NCBI GenBank assembly: GCA_024362935.1
Contig: JANCRA010000003.1
Span: 7,988,001 to 8,052,000 of the forward strand
Origin: Setophaga petechia
Taxonomy: Eukaryota; Chordata; Aves; Passeriformes; Parulidae
Direction of reading: 5' to 3'
Length of the DNA: 64,000 nucleotides
This document shows positions 49,001 to 61,632 of the stretch, piece after piece. The notes beneath the pieces were generated by a model. That model was not told where the DNA came from. It saw only the letters and a program-made list of their open reading frames with translations, and did no database searches. The position numbers were made by a program, and so were the translations under genes. Position 1 is the first letter of the stretch. Every line of letters begins with the position of its first letter.

Positions 49001-52000
49001 CTGGCTACCGAAAGAGATTATTGAAATAACTGGCAAGCTAGGCATCCTGGCTTCAGAATGTCTAGCAATAAAAACACTTGAGAGAAGAAGTCAACCAGTA
49101 TTTCAAAGTGAATAAACTGTCTTTTACCAGAGGTAATTAATTACTGAAGGGAATAGATAGTACTGCATAACAGTAATATTCTATATGATGGCATTACTGT
49201 TAACCCTTAGAAAACAGTTCTTCAGGACTCATGATGTTCTTGTCTTTTAAACACAATGGAATCTCTGTATAATATCTCTAGTCTAGGCACTGCTAAGACA
49301 CACCTGTAAGTTCCCCATCTGAGCCTCCACAACTTTTCTGCATAGCTATTGACTCCATTTTGATTTCACAGTGATCTCAGGTTTTATGCACACTTTAACT
49401 AGTTTTGATCTTTTCAGAGGTCCAAACATTTTAAGATTAATTTTTCCAGACACTCCTCGTTTATAGAACACTGCAGCTATGGTCTTAATCCAGAGTATTT
49501 AGTTAGGATCTAGTAAGGTGTATGTGTGAAGGTAAGTATGAATTACAGAGGAAGCTCCTGTACAAAGCTTTCCTAGAAAAATTAATAATTCCAAACTGCT
49601 TTGCTGAACAGATTTTAGTATATGTGTCTTGGTAACAAAAAAAAGCGCAAACAATTGCATATTTGGGTACCTTATAGTTTTATTTATCTGAATTACAGAA
49701 TATCAGCATCTCTTCTTTTTTAGACAAGACTGTGAGTTGTAGTGACAAACAATTAATTTGTTCCAGAATATTTGTTGGATCACTGTTAATTAAAGATAAA
49801 CATTGCTGCTAGTTGTAAGCAGCGTATACAATGAAAAGTGATTGTTTCATGACGAATGTGAAATTCTAAGAGAGAACAAAGCCTTCAGAACACATTAATA
49901 CTTCTTTTAAAACTGTGGAATGAAGATCTTAAGAATTAATTTTGAGAATTAGTCTATGATCATGAGCAGACGGAGCTGGGGATATCAGATTGCCAACAGA
50001 TAAGTATTTTCACATTGGAAAAACACATCAGTATCCACCTCAGTATTTTCTGGAAAAAAGTTTTGGCTTTTCTCTATTCACAAAAGAATTTCTAAATAGT
50101 TTTCTGTATATAATTTATATTGTTTAGACTTTTAGTATTAAAATAATCCCAAATTCATTGATACAATTTTGTTTTCAGAGTCTTCAATTCCCCAGGCAAA
50201 AAAAATGTTTCAATTGCTATCTAGCTTCAATTAAAATTTGGCTAGAAGGGTTTTTTTTCATTGGAAACATTAATCTGTTTCCATTCCAACTGCAGGCTAA
50301 CATCCATGCTTTGGGATAAATAGCAATGAGCCTTCTCACAGTTTCTCAGAAGCTCTTTAAATAAACAATAATTGTGTATCAACAACCTCCTGATGTCAGA
50401 AGTTCTTTTTAAGAGGCATTCAGCCTGCTTTGTGGGTTAATATTTCTTCTCCAGATAATGTTTAAAATATGTCTATAAATGACATGAGCTGAAATTCTAT
50501 GCGAAGGAGCTACAGGAAGACAGAGTGTGTTGGAAAGTGAGAGTTAAACAGTGCTAGGATTCTGTTTGTCTGTTCTGTCATAGTTTAGGATACATGGCTG
50601 GACCTTGAGCTGCAAGTGGGATGTACCATGGAGCTGCCTAAGGGAAAGGGAAGAAAGTTCTATTTAAGTTCTCTGATATTAGAAGAGTGCTCTGAGTTGG
50701 TCTGTCCCAGGTATGCTGACTGCCAATGGCCCCACTGGGATGACCCAAAAACCACAGGAAAACTTCATTTTGTGCCCTCTGGCTCTGCCCAGTGACTCGT
50801 TATTGGTGGAGAAATGGGATAGAGGGCACTGTGCTGGGGTTGCACCACAGGGAAAAAACTGTGTAGTGCATTTTTCTTAGAGAACTGAAGGTGTCACTAA
50901 AAATCATGAAGACAAATCTGTTCCCTGGAAGCCAGAAGAGGGAAAATCTCGGAAAGTGGTGAAAGAGATGAATCCTTTTCCAGTTGCAGAGTCTGATAAG
51001 CCAAGATAACAGAAAGCAGGGTACTTTTTTATTGGTGTTAGATCTGTCTCAATTCTTTATACATCTATGTCCTTAAAAAGTGCTAATTGTGGCTATAATT
51101 GGACTTAGTGAGTTCTCCTAGTAGTCATTATGGTAAGAACAGTTGAAAAGGTTCAATTTCCATCTGTTACTAGATCCATGGCTTGAATAGCAAACATTTT
51201 TTTCCTGAAAATTGGCTTTGTTCCTTGTGTTACACTTGTTTGTCACTGCGTTCAGTATGTGGAGGATAAATACATGTCAATGTAAAATGTTTTAAAATTA
51301 TTTTAAAATGCTTCCTCCTGAATAGGTAGAACTTCTGATAGTAATATTTTCTGTTTCTTTCTCTAGATTCTCTAGTGGTGAATATTGCTTATTGAAGTAT
51401 TTTTTTTTCCATAATTCCTTCAGCTTGCTTTCCTTATAGTTTAGGATCTCATGCTTTCTTAAGTCATATCATAAAACATAATGGCATACTTAGTGGAAAG
51501 ATATTGAAAATGTCTTGATAAGCATGTTTTAATCGACATGATACTGAACAGAGTAGAGAATGTAAGACAGTATTGCAATAGTTCTCCATTCACTCTGCAT
51601 CTTCCAGTTTCCTCCCTTTCAATTTTGACATAAAGTAATGTTTTAAGTTTCATCCTGGGCTGGAAGACAGAATTTCTGGGAGTATTTGCAGTCAATGATC
51701 TGTCATAGTGTCAAAGAGTACATCAAGTATTTAATAAGACAATTACCAATGAACCACACTCTTTTTCTTTAACAATGGGAAATGAGCACTTTATCACTTC
51801 TAACAATGAACAATCATCTCTTACATTTCTACCAGGAAAGGTTATCAAAGAAATCATTAAATACCTACTTAAGGGGGAAAAAGCAAGTAGGAAATTGAGA
51901 AAGAGATGGCCACACAAATGGATAGCAGCAGGCTGAATCTAAAAGGTCAGTGTCTCTCTCTCTATACACAATCTAGTACAGTCTTATTGGGCTAGGGATT

Positions 52001-55000
52001 GTTGATCTCTGCCTCTGAATGGCCCTTAAATTGTGAATTATTTTAGAAAAAAATCTTTCCAAAACCAAACTACTGCTGGTTTCAATTTCAAAACAAGTTT
52101 AATTTGGATGCAGTGGTGTGGTGTGCCAACACTTCCTGAATTAGAGGAAGCACTGATCATTTATCCATCTGCAGAAGCAGTGCGAGGGCTAACATCAAAA
52201 TGATTTGAGGAAGTTGTGTAATGGCCAAAATGGAAAATGCAATTACTTTTTGTCAAACATCTGTGGAAATATGAATTATGATCTCATGAAATGTGTTAAA
52301 AAGTGTTTTGCAGAATTGATTACTTTGCTGATTTATATCCTGTTGTACAAGGTGTTAACTCCGGAAATAGTTTGTGTCTCTGTCTTGCTGACTCTTTCTC
52401 ATCTATCGTCTATCAGTGTTCTCTGGCAGTCTTGTCTTGAAAAATGTATGTTAGATAACTTGATAATGCAGCTGGAGGCTTAATGCCATAGTTGAGTTTA
52501 ACTTCTATGGAAACAACATTGGTAAAGAAAAGTGCACTCTCCCAATTGATTTGCCACTTTTGCCAAGTTTCTGTACCTTGTTTAACATCTTCAGCAGACA
52601 TCTGAGGGACTAATACTTTCTAATTTTTAATATTCTTTTTATAAAAGGGCTTCAATTTGTTTTAAATCATTTGTATTCTACAAAAGCCATAAATAAAGCA
52701 TCATGCACATCTGCCTGTCTTTCTCTACCAGAAAAAGCTCTATGCAGAGATTTCCCACTTTCATTTTTCACTTCATCTTTATTGGCTGAAAACCAAACGC
52801 CTTCTTGTTTACTTTGGCAGGCAGTTGAAGGTTATGACTGAGCCCCCTCCATTTTCTTTCTTTGTTACATTTACAGTAGTGATCAAAACCATGAAGTTTC
52901 CTTTATGCATTTCTTTGCTGAGAATTCCTGTTAAATAACATTGTGGACATAACTGCTCTTGGCATTTACTGCCAAAATTTAATTATCTGATGTCTGTGTC
53001 ATATTATCACTTATTCATTTCAGTCTCTTCTTAAAATAGGGTCATATTGTGCCTGTAACCACATTTTCATTACTTGTCTTTGACACCTTTCTCTTTCAGT
53101 TAACATCTCTTGAAGTGGCATGGAGCACAATAGTCAAAGTTTCATTGCACCATCACTAACCTTTACTCAGTTTATATTGCTTTCCAGCTTTTTTCTCTGC
53201 TGTATTTGATTCTCAGTTTGATGACTCTCTCTGTGTGAATTGTAAAACTCATTTGTTTTCCAAATATATCAGTGGGATTTGCATCACACTTATGTTAACT
53301 ACAATATAATGTATAATCTCAGATTCAATATTTAAGTTTTGCAGTTTGTCATAATAATGCAAAAGAAAGCAAGGATTTTATCTATCTAGTTCATTTCACT
53401 ATTTTTTTTTCTTGAAGATTATAATACTGTTGAGTTTCTAGTACAGCAAATTGAATATAAAATTTCATACAGATAGATTAGATGAAAATATTTTTATGTG
53501 AGAAATAGAATTGTCTAAAAATCTTCTACAAATGTTATAAGATACCATTAACATATCTGTGTTTTATTGTATGTGAATGTTTTTATTTGTTTGACAGATA
53601 CTTTTTGTTCTGTTAGTGACATGGTATTTGCAAGCACTAAGCTGTTTGAGAATTCATTGTGCTACTTGGAATATTTAATATTGTGGAATACTTGGAATAT
53701 TGAAAAATGCTATGCTTGCACTCATATTCACATGTCTAATATGCCTCATATGTCTAATAAATAGTTGTTACATTATTATAGTAAGTGATAAATACATAAG
53801 CATATAATACGTGTCAATAATTGAGACAAATTATGACTTTACAATTACCTCCTGAAAGAATGTGCCACTGTTTGTGGAAACTCCACCTAGACTTACCTTT
53901 TACAAACCTGAATTTGTGGGGAGAGGATTTTTACTGCACGTGCACCAAAAATTTTGCTGGCAACTTTCCCCATCCCCATCCAGCACCACAGGAATGGCTC
54001 GTTGCCTTAAGGAAATACAAAGGAACAAGTGAAGGGAAAAGTCACTAAATGCCAGAATGAGAACAACCACAAGACTGAAAAAGAAAGAAAAATAAAACAT
54101 TCAAAATTTCATAATAAACTGGAATTCAGATGGAGGTCAAACTGAAGGAAATAATAAAAGAGAAATCAAGAAATACAGAATAATGTATTCATGTACACTG
54201 ATATATATTCAAAAGCAGTAATTAGTGATCCAAATTTGTAGATTTCTGCCAAAAACTCCTATCTGGGAGATTTTGGCCATCTTCCTATGAGAAGGCAAGG
54301 CTTTTAGAAAGCATGGAATTCTCACAGCTGAAAAGAGACTTAAATGTTGGCACACAGATGCTCCATTGGCTTCTTAAGCTGTTGATCTAAAAACATTTCT
54401 TATTCCAGCAAAGGAATATATGGTAGAGTTGCAGGCTGTGGATCATCTCCACTTTCTCCTACAAGAGAGAAGACTTCAGGAAACTGAGTTTTTATGGAAT
54501 GTAGAGCCAAAGGAGAGGGTTCTTCTTGAGTCTGCCAGGGAGAGGAAAAAGAAAATGATTTGGTCTGAAGTTCAGTGTCATTAGTTAAATACAGGGGATG
54601 TCAACGATGTTTTCTTTATATTGCCTTTCAGTTATGAAAAGCCAGCTTTGAAAGCATTTTAAGTTCTGTCCTGAGATATATTATATGCCTAAAAATCCTA
54701 CTGACCTCGCTGTAAATTTGCAATCCTGTGTAGGAGGTCAATAAGTTCATTTTTATGAACCCATTGCCTTGTTTTCCTTTGAGGTTGACTTCTGAACTAC
54801 CCGGCAACAGAGTTCACTGTCTAGAATTTGTCTTTGCAGTCTTGTCTTAGCTTATCCCAGAACCAACATCTGTGTTCTTCCTTTAAATTCTCATTTGAGG
54901 GAAGCTGGCTCACTTGGCAGACAGAGTTACTGGGACAAATATAACTGGACCTCAATGTAATTCCCTCATGGGCAGATGTAGGCTGACATTTTTGCTACTT

Positions 55001-58000
55001 GTTTTTTGGCAAAAGGTCTTGCAAGGCCAGATAGGTTGTTGCTTATATGATGAAGCATTATAGATTATATACAGTGGGAAACAATAGAAACCTGAAAAAT
55101 AACGAATCCATCATGCTTTTGCATCTGTGAATTTTCATTGGTTTGTGATGTAACCATTTGATTTTGGCATTGTACTCATGTTCATGTCAATAAGTAAGAT
55201 AGCAAAACCTCTTGGGAATTACTGTCTCTTAATCAAGCCCATCATTAAACTGTGTGTACAGAAATGGGCCTAGAGACTGGAGTTCCTGCCAAAACCCCAG
55301 AAGCCAGAAAAGAACATCATGATTTTAAAAAACATTCCTGTAAGACATTTACCAATGTTTATGCAAGTCTTAGTCCATCATGCTTTCAGTTGATTGAGAG
55401 CACAAGGTACTGTGTTTCCTGTGAGTCAAGAGAAGCCTCTGGAGAAGCAGATAGGAGTGATGCTTTTTTTCACCTTGATGTCATATGATCTTAAATTTCC
55501 TCAAGGATTCCCTTGGATCCTCCTCTGGACTTCTGCAGTCTGCAAAATCCTGATTAAGCAAGTCTCCAATTTCTTTTAATAGCCTCGGATTTCACTCCAA
55601 GAGTGCCACAGTATGTTTGGAGTACCTGTGGACATTAATTTTAAACTGTCATGTGAAATGTGTTTACTGCATGCTCCTAGACTGAAATGTGTTTATTGTT
55701 ATGTGCATAGAACATGCATTGTTAAATAAATGTTTAATGTATGTATAAGCTTTTATTATTTTTTCTCTTGTTGCATTTCCTTGTTGCTAAGAATGGTTCA
55801 GTCTAATTTGTGTGCATATTGTAAGAATACATGCAAATAAACACATTATATTAGTATTGGTATAAGCACAAACCTAATGGAAGCATCCACTTCATGGTCT
55901 GGCTCTGCCAGATATTTGCTATCACATGGTCACTGTGTTTCAACAGACTGTGAGTGTATTACGTGCACACAGAAATATACTGTCAGCTGTAAGGATCTAA
56001 CATTGAAAATCATATCTCTAATCTTTCATTTTCTGTATTTCCAGAGTTTTTTCTACTTTCCTCTCTAATTTGAGCAAAGTTTGAAACTAATTGTTGTGTT
56101 TGAAATTAAATAAGTTGCAGAAAACTCTAATTAGGCACAAATCATCTTTTTTAACTCTTTTACAAAATTTGAACCCATAATCAGAAGTGGCAAGGTCCAA
56201 AAAGAGTAGCTCAGGAATTAAACTGACCTGAAATGCATTCTTTTTTCTGACTTATGTATCTTTCTCGAATGAAAAAACCCAACCAAACAAAGCTCAACAA
56301 ACAATCCACACAATTGGTGCACAGATGGTACAGAGCAGAACCAGATTCCTCTGCAGAACTGTAAAGCTTTCATGCCATGCAGTTTCTACACTGATACAGA
56401 TTTTACCCATCCATCTGAGCTGCTAAGTTTTTGTGCACCGAGTGTGAGACTCATAGATTTGGCTCCAGAACGCACTCACCCCCACAGATTGGGGTATGTC
56501 TTACAGACTTTCCTAGCACAGTGCCAGAATCTGTCTCCTGCTGCATGACCTGATATACCAGCTGCAGGTGCTTGGCAGCTCCTCTCATTCCCTGTCTCCC
56601 AGAGTGCTGCTCTGCCCAGAGGGACAGTCTGCATGTCCCCCAGCTCCTGCCCAGGTGTCAGGCTCCAGGGAACCTCCTCCCAGGGGTGTTTCCTGGCTGC
56701 AGCACAGCTTTGGCCATTTTCCCACCACGAACCCCAACGTGCAGATATGTCATCTGCACAGGACCAGTCCACAGTTTTGTCTTGTTCATTGGAAAAGGAG
56801 AAACATGAGAGGATGGAGCCATTTTTAAGTGAAGTTATGCAAAGCTACAGTCAGGGTTTTTTTGCCAGAGCTTGATGATTTGAAAAATTTGTTCGCATAT
56901 TTCTTCCAGCCTGTATCAAATATTCTGGAAAGTCATCTGCTTCTTCCAACATCTTTTTGGTCCTCTGTTGTATCTGGATAAATGTATCTGAGGACTGCTG
57001 GTTTAGTGGAGTTCTACTTTAATACTAATAATGCACTAAATTGTCATTATTTCCCAGACAACAAAAATAAATATTTCATTTGTTGTTCCATAACTTATTC
57101 CACTCATGTGGTTTCTTAAATTTTTGCTTATTTCAGGTCTGGCTCAGCCATATTTCATCAGGCAAAGCTGCCACCAAAGCTTGATGGGAGATTTGTCCAA
57201 GTAAAGGCTTTAGGATTTGACATGTATTATTTTGCTGTGTGTTTGTGCTGTTTCTGTCTTTCATTTGATTTGGAACATAGATAATTATATTCTAGATTTA
57301 AAACAACAAATTTTTTTGTACAAATAAAATATTTGTTTTACTATACAACGCCTGGAAACACCTTCAAAGAGGTGATTTTAGTATCTTATAATTTTCTGTA
57401 CACCATAAATAGTTACTTGGAATGTGCTTCTAGTTGTCTCCCCTAAAAGGAAAAAAATACTGACCAAAAGAATTTAAAGTGCTTAAGAGTTTTAACCACA
57501 AAGGATACACAGAGAGGCTAGAATGGCACATGGTGCTGAGCCTGTCAGATTCTTAAAATACCACCAATTTGGTGGTCTATAATCCTGTCACTCTTTTCAT
57601 GTATCTGAAAAAAATGCTTAACATCCTTGTTAATTGAAACTATAGCTTTCAGGCAAGAGATTTGATTTTTTCCAGTATCAATGTTATAAAATTAGGGAGG
57701 ATTTAGAGTAAGAGCATAGGACTCTACTTTCAAAAAAACATACTGAAAATTTATGAAAAGATTTTCCGAAGCAGCTTACTCTGAAGGATTCCCTTGTATG
57801 TCATGTTATCCACAATTTCTCTTTTCCCGTTTTTATTGTAGAACTTTACAATCTTTGTGTTTTAAAATCCATGTCCCCCTTTTTCTTCCTGCCCAAGAGA
57901 ATGAATTCTTTCCCTGTGGTTTCATGACATCAAACTTTTTATGATGTCACAAAAGATTAGATTCAGAAAAAACCTGAGAACTGATCAAAATTAGTGTTCA

Positions 58001-60371
58001 GGATTTCATAGGATTGAGACCACTGAGAGAATTGCAGTCATGTTGAGGCATAGTTTTCTTGCAAAAGCCTTTGAGCTTTAAGTGTGAAGTGGTCCAAGAA
58101 TATATGAAGCGTAAGGATGAATATTTCAAAGTAATATATTTTCCAACATTTTCTCTGAAGAGTCAGCTATACAATTCAAAAAAAAATTAAAAATCTGGTT
58201 TTAAAATCTATGAATATAAGAATAGAAGGATTTAAAACCAGAAGTGGCGGTACTAAATAGCATACAATCTACAGTGTATGAACCTTAAGACATTCTAGAT
58301 TAACCTGGAACTTTGTCATCATTATCACAATCATCTTATAATTATTTATTCCAGTATATTTATTCAGAAATTTCTGCTTGTCTTCACTTATCTAAGTCTT
58401 AAAAGAAAAATTATATAGAACCAATAGGACTGAGGAAGCAGTAAATTGCAATGCCCAATCATCTTATTTGTTGAGCTACACGTGGTTTGTGTTGCAGTTT
58501 GGGTTTGAGTGATTTGTTTGGTTATTTTGGTGAGAAATCAAGTCCTCTCCTCAACAGCAACAGTAGAGATGGAGAGGAAGGATCAAGTCATTCTGAATTT
58601 CAGTAGATGCATTAGTCAGCCTACCAGTCTTTCAATATTACCATTTTTCTCTTTTTGCAAACCATTCTTAGGTTCTTTCACCGAATAATTGGAGACAGAA
58701 GAGGTACTTCTTTCAGCAGACCAGCTGGGGGGAAACCACATTTATCACCTTCTACCATATAGCACGTGCTTACAGATGTCCTTATCCACTTCTCATCAAT
58801 GAAATTGTAGGAAATAATTGTTGAGGACAGGAATCCTGAGAATTTTTAACATGCATGTTGAGTCTATTCAATCCTGACAATAAGGTCAGACCTTCATTCC
58901 ACTGAGGTGTATGCATATCCTTGCAACATTTTCTCCATCTGACAGCAGCAAGGTGTACAGGAGGTTGAAAGTGGGTGTCCTTCCACCAAAGGGGGTCATC
59001 CTTGGATTAGCACAGAATGTTTGGTTATAATGGGAAAAATGGAATCTTAAAAATCTCTGTCGACCTCCATCACTGAAATGAGAAGAGGACTACATCACAA
59101 ATGTGACACTTACGTCATACTGAAGGCTGACCATGGATTCCTGTATGCAAACACTGCATGCATTTGATCTTTGTAGATACTGGCAGACTCTAATCTGGGA
59201 AAACAGCTGAGAAATTAGTTGTTTCTTAAATGGGACAACTACCTTTGGTGATGTGTTTTGATTTGATGCTTGTCACATTTTAGATTCCATACAAAGCAAC
59301 AAGCCTGCACTGTGATGTGATATCCCTGCAACTTCTGCTCCCTAATTGAATGGAATGGGTTTTCTTCTATCATCTAATCTTTCTTCATTTCCAGACTAAT
59401 AAGGTTTTAGAAAAGTCTTGTAACAGTGTTCATAAGCTCTTGTCACGTATCATATATTACACAAACTCTCCTAGGTATTCTTTGATTTCCAGGTTTTCCA
59501 AACATCTCTCTCCCAGATATTTTTGAATTATTATTTCCTTCAGCTTGCATTTTTCCAGAATGAATCTCATTTTGGGTGATATCCAAAGCCCATTGAGGTC
59601 AGAAGAATGTCTCCTCTTTACTTCAGTGAGCTTTGGATTTGTTCCTTTATTTCCTATTTCCAGAAGCCAAATTCTGCACACCTTATTGTTGTAATAGGAA
59701 TTTTGTATCAGCAAGGCAAGCAGTTTTGGCTTCCATAGTCTGATATTTTCAGACTCCTTTGCAAAGTATTTCACTCTTTTCACTAACATTTATAATGGCA
59801 CAACAAATATAAGTGCTGTTTATCTGAGCCCATGGATAGCTAATGGAAATCTTAAGTAATACTTAAGTGAGTGAACCCTGTTGCATTTGGTACCACCTTT
59901 TTCCAAACTTGATATATGTTCTTCCATTACCTTTTGCTTTGGTCTTTTAATTGCTTTACAGTTCATAAGGCTTTGTAAGGGTTTGGGAAAATATGAATAA
60001 TTTGTGGGTAAAGTTTTGAAAGGCACTGTAATCAGATATAGAGTCCAGCTACAGGTTGTATTTGACATATAACATCTCTTGCCCAGATTCAGGAAAGTGT
60101 TTTAACATGTGCTCAAGTCTATCCCTGTTAACAAATGCAACTAGATTCTTATATGTAATTGTGTAAATGGGACTTCAATCTCATTAAAAGTTAAGGAATA
60201 TTTTGTTTTCATTCCTGAATAGGGAGATCTTTTCAAATAGTGTCTTTTATATATTATCAGTTCTCTTCAATGAAACTGTTCTAAAAAGACTACTCATCAC
60301 TGCATTATGGTTATCTCTGAAGTGAGAGTGCTATACATCTTGCCCAGGATTTGTGAGTTCAATTTAAAACT
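46036..60371. other. Long AT-rich intergenic stretch with possible old LTR remnants
   Basis: There is no supported gene. LTR-like or GC-richer patches are at about 46424-46650, 50576-50870 and 56470-56800 (see findings). The rest is AT-rich, with open frames under 115 codons that lack domains. Confidence 0.55.
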
Positions 60372-60797
60372 GGAGCAAGCTTAGCAAAGGGCCACCAAGA
60401 CAGTCAGGGATTGAAGGATTTGCCTCAGGAGGAGAAGCTGAGGCTTCTTCAACATGGAGAAGATGTGGCTTTCACGGGGTTTTGGAAGATGGAGCCAGTG
60501 GCTGCGTGATGGGATGATTAGAGATAATGGGCAGAAGTTGAAAAAAAGAAAAGGTCAGGCTGGATTTAAGGAAAAACTTTTTTACAGTTTGGCCAGTCAA
60601 GAACAGATCAGGATCTCAGGAATCAGAAGAGATTGCTAAGAGATATTGTGCAGTCCTTGAAGGTTTTTCAAGACCAAGCTGTATATGAATAAGTTGGGCA
60701 GATCTCAGAGCTGACCCTGCTTTCAGCTGGATGCTGGACTGGATAAACTTCAGAGGTACCTTCCAACCTGAATTATCCTGTGATCTTTTGATCCTAT
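60372..60797 (+). mobile_element. CR1 LINE 3' fragment (about 425 bp)
   Basis: It contains CAGGAGGAGAAGCTGAGGCT, GGTCAGGCTGGATTTAAGG, CAGCTGGATGCTGGACTGG and the tail ACCTTCCAACCTGAATTATC with CTGTGATCTTTTGATC. These correspond to the end of CR1 ORF2 and the 3' UTR. It is strongly diverged. Confidence 0.88.
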
Positions 60798-61290
60798 TCA
60801 TTTTCTACTGTTGCTTATGGTTCTAGTCTACTCTTGATCTCTTATTGGGTCCATAAATTTTTTTTTCCTAATAGCATGTATCCAGGTGCTTTTCTGGAAG
60901 GAGAAGAGATAGTGGAAAGCAAGTACTGGAATTCCTTGGACTTCCTTGTGAAAAGTATTAATCGTATTTCTCTCTTTGGAATTTTTTTCATTTCTCAGTA
61001 CCTGTTCCTCTTGCCATACCAGTTTAATTGTCAGTGGTTCATAAATTATCTCAGTAATTCTTCTGTGATGTGTGGATGCATATGCCCTCCTTTCAGTTTA
61101 TTTTTTTTCCTAGCTGTTTATTAAGTACTAATTATAAATAAATGTACCAGTAAGATACTGCTGCTCTAGTTGCTCAGGCATATTTTCCTTAGTTCTCTTG
61201 TTTAAGTTTAAGATGATTGTTTTAATTATTCCTTTATTCTTTCATTTTTCCTCTTAAATCTTTTTTCAGTTTGAGTGGTATTTCCCAAAA
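60798..61290. other. Spacer between two oppositely oriented CR1 copies
   Basis: AT-rich; the plus-strand frame at 60834-61124 (96 codons) has no recognisable domain. Nothing else is seen. Confidence 0.6.
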
Positions 61291-61632
61291 TCATGGATCA
61301 CAGAATGGTTGGGGTTGCAAGGAACCTCTGGAGGGCATCTGGTACCATCCCTTTCTCCAGCAGGACCAAATGGAGAAACTTGCCCAGGTCCCTGTCCAAA
61401 TGACTTTTGAATATGTTCATGGATAGAGACTCCACAAGTTCCCTGTGCCATCACTCAGTGACCCTCACAGCAAAAACAGTTTCCTGATGTTCAGATGGGA
61501 ACTCCAGGTTCCTGTTGATATCCATTGCCTCCTGTCCTGTTCACTGGGCACCACTGAAAACCTGCACACCTTCAGGTATCTATTTACACTAGGAACCTTC
61601 TTTTCTCCAGGTTATACAGTTCTCTCTGGGTA
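61291..61632 (-). mobile_element. CR1 LINE 3' fragment (about 340 bp)
   Basis: The reversed tail TCATGGATCACAGAATGG and GTTGGGGTTGCAAGGAACCT are followed by CCAAATGACTTTTGAATAT, AACAGTTTCCTGATGTTCAG and TTCTCCAGGTTATACAGTTC. These are the reversed 3' UTR and ORF2 end of CR1. The copy is tail-to-tail with the one ending near 60797. Confidence 0.92.
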
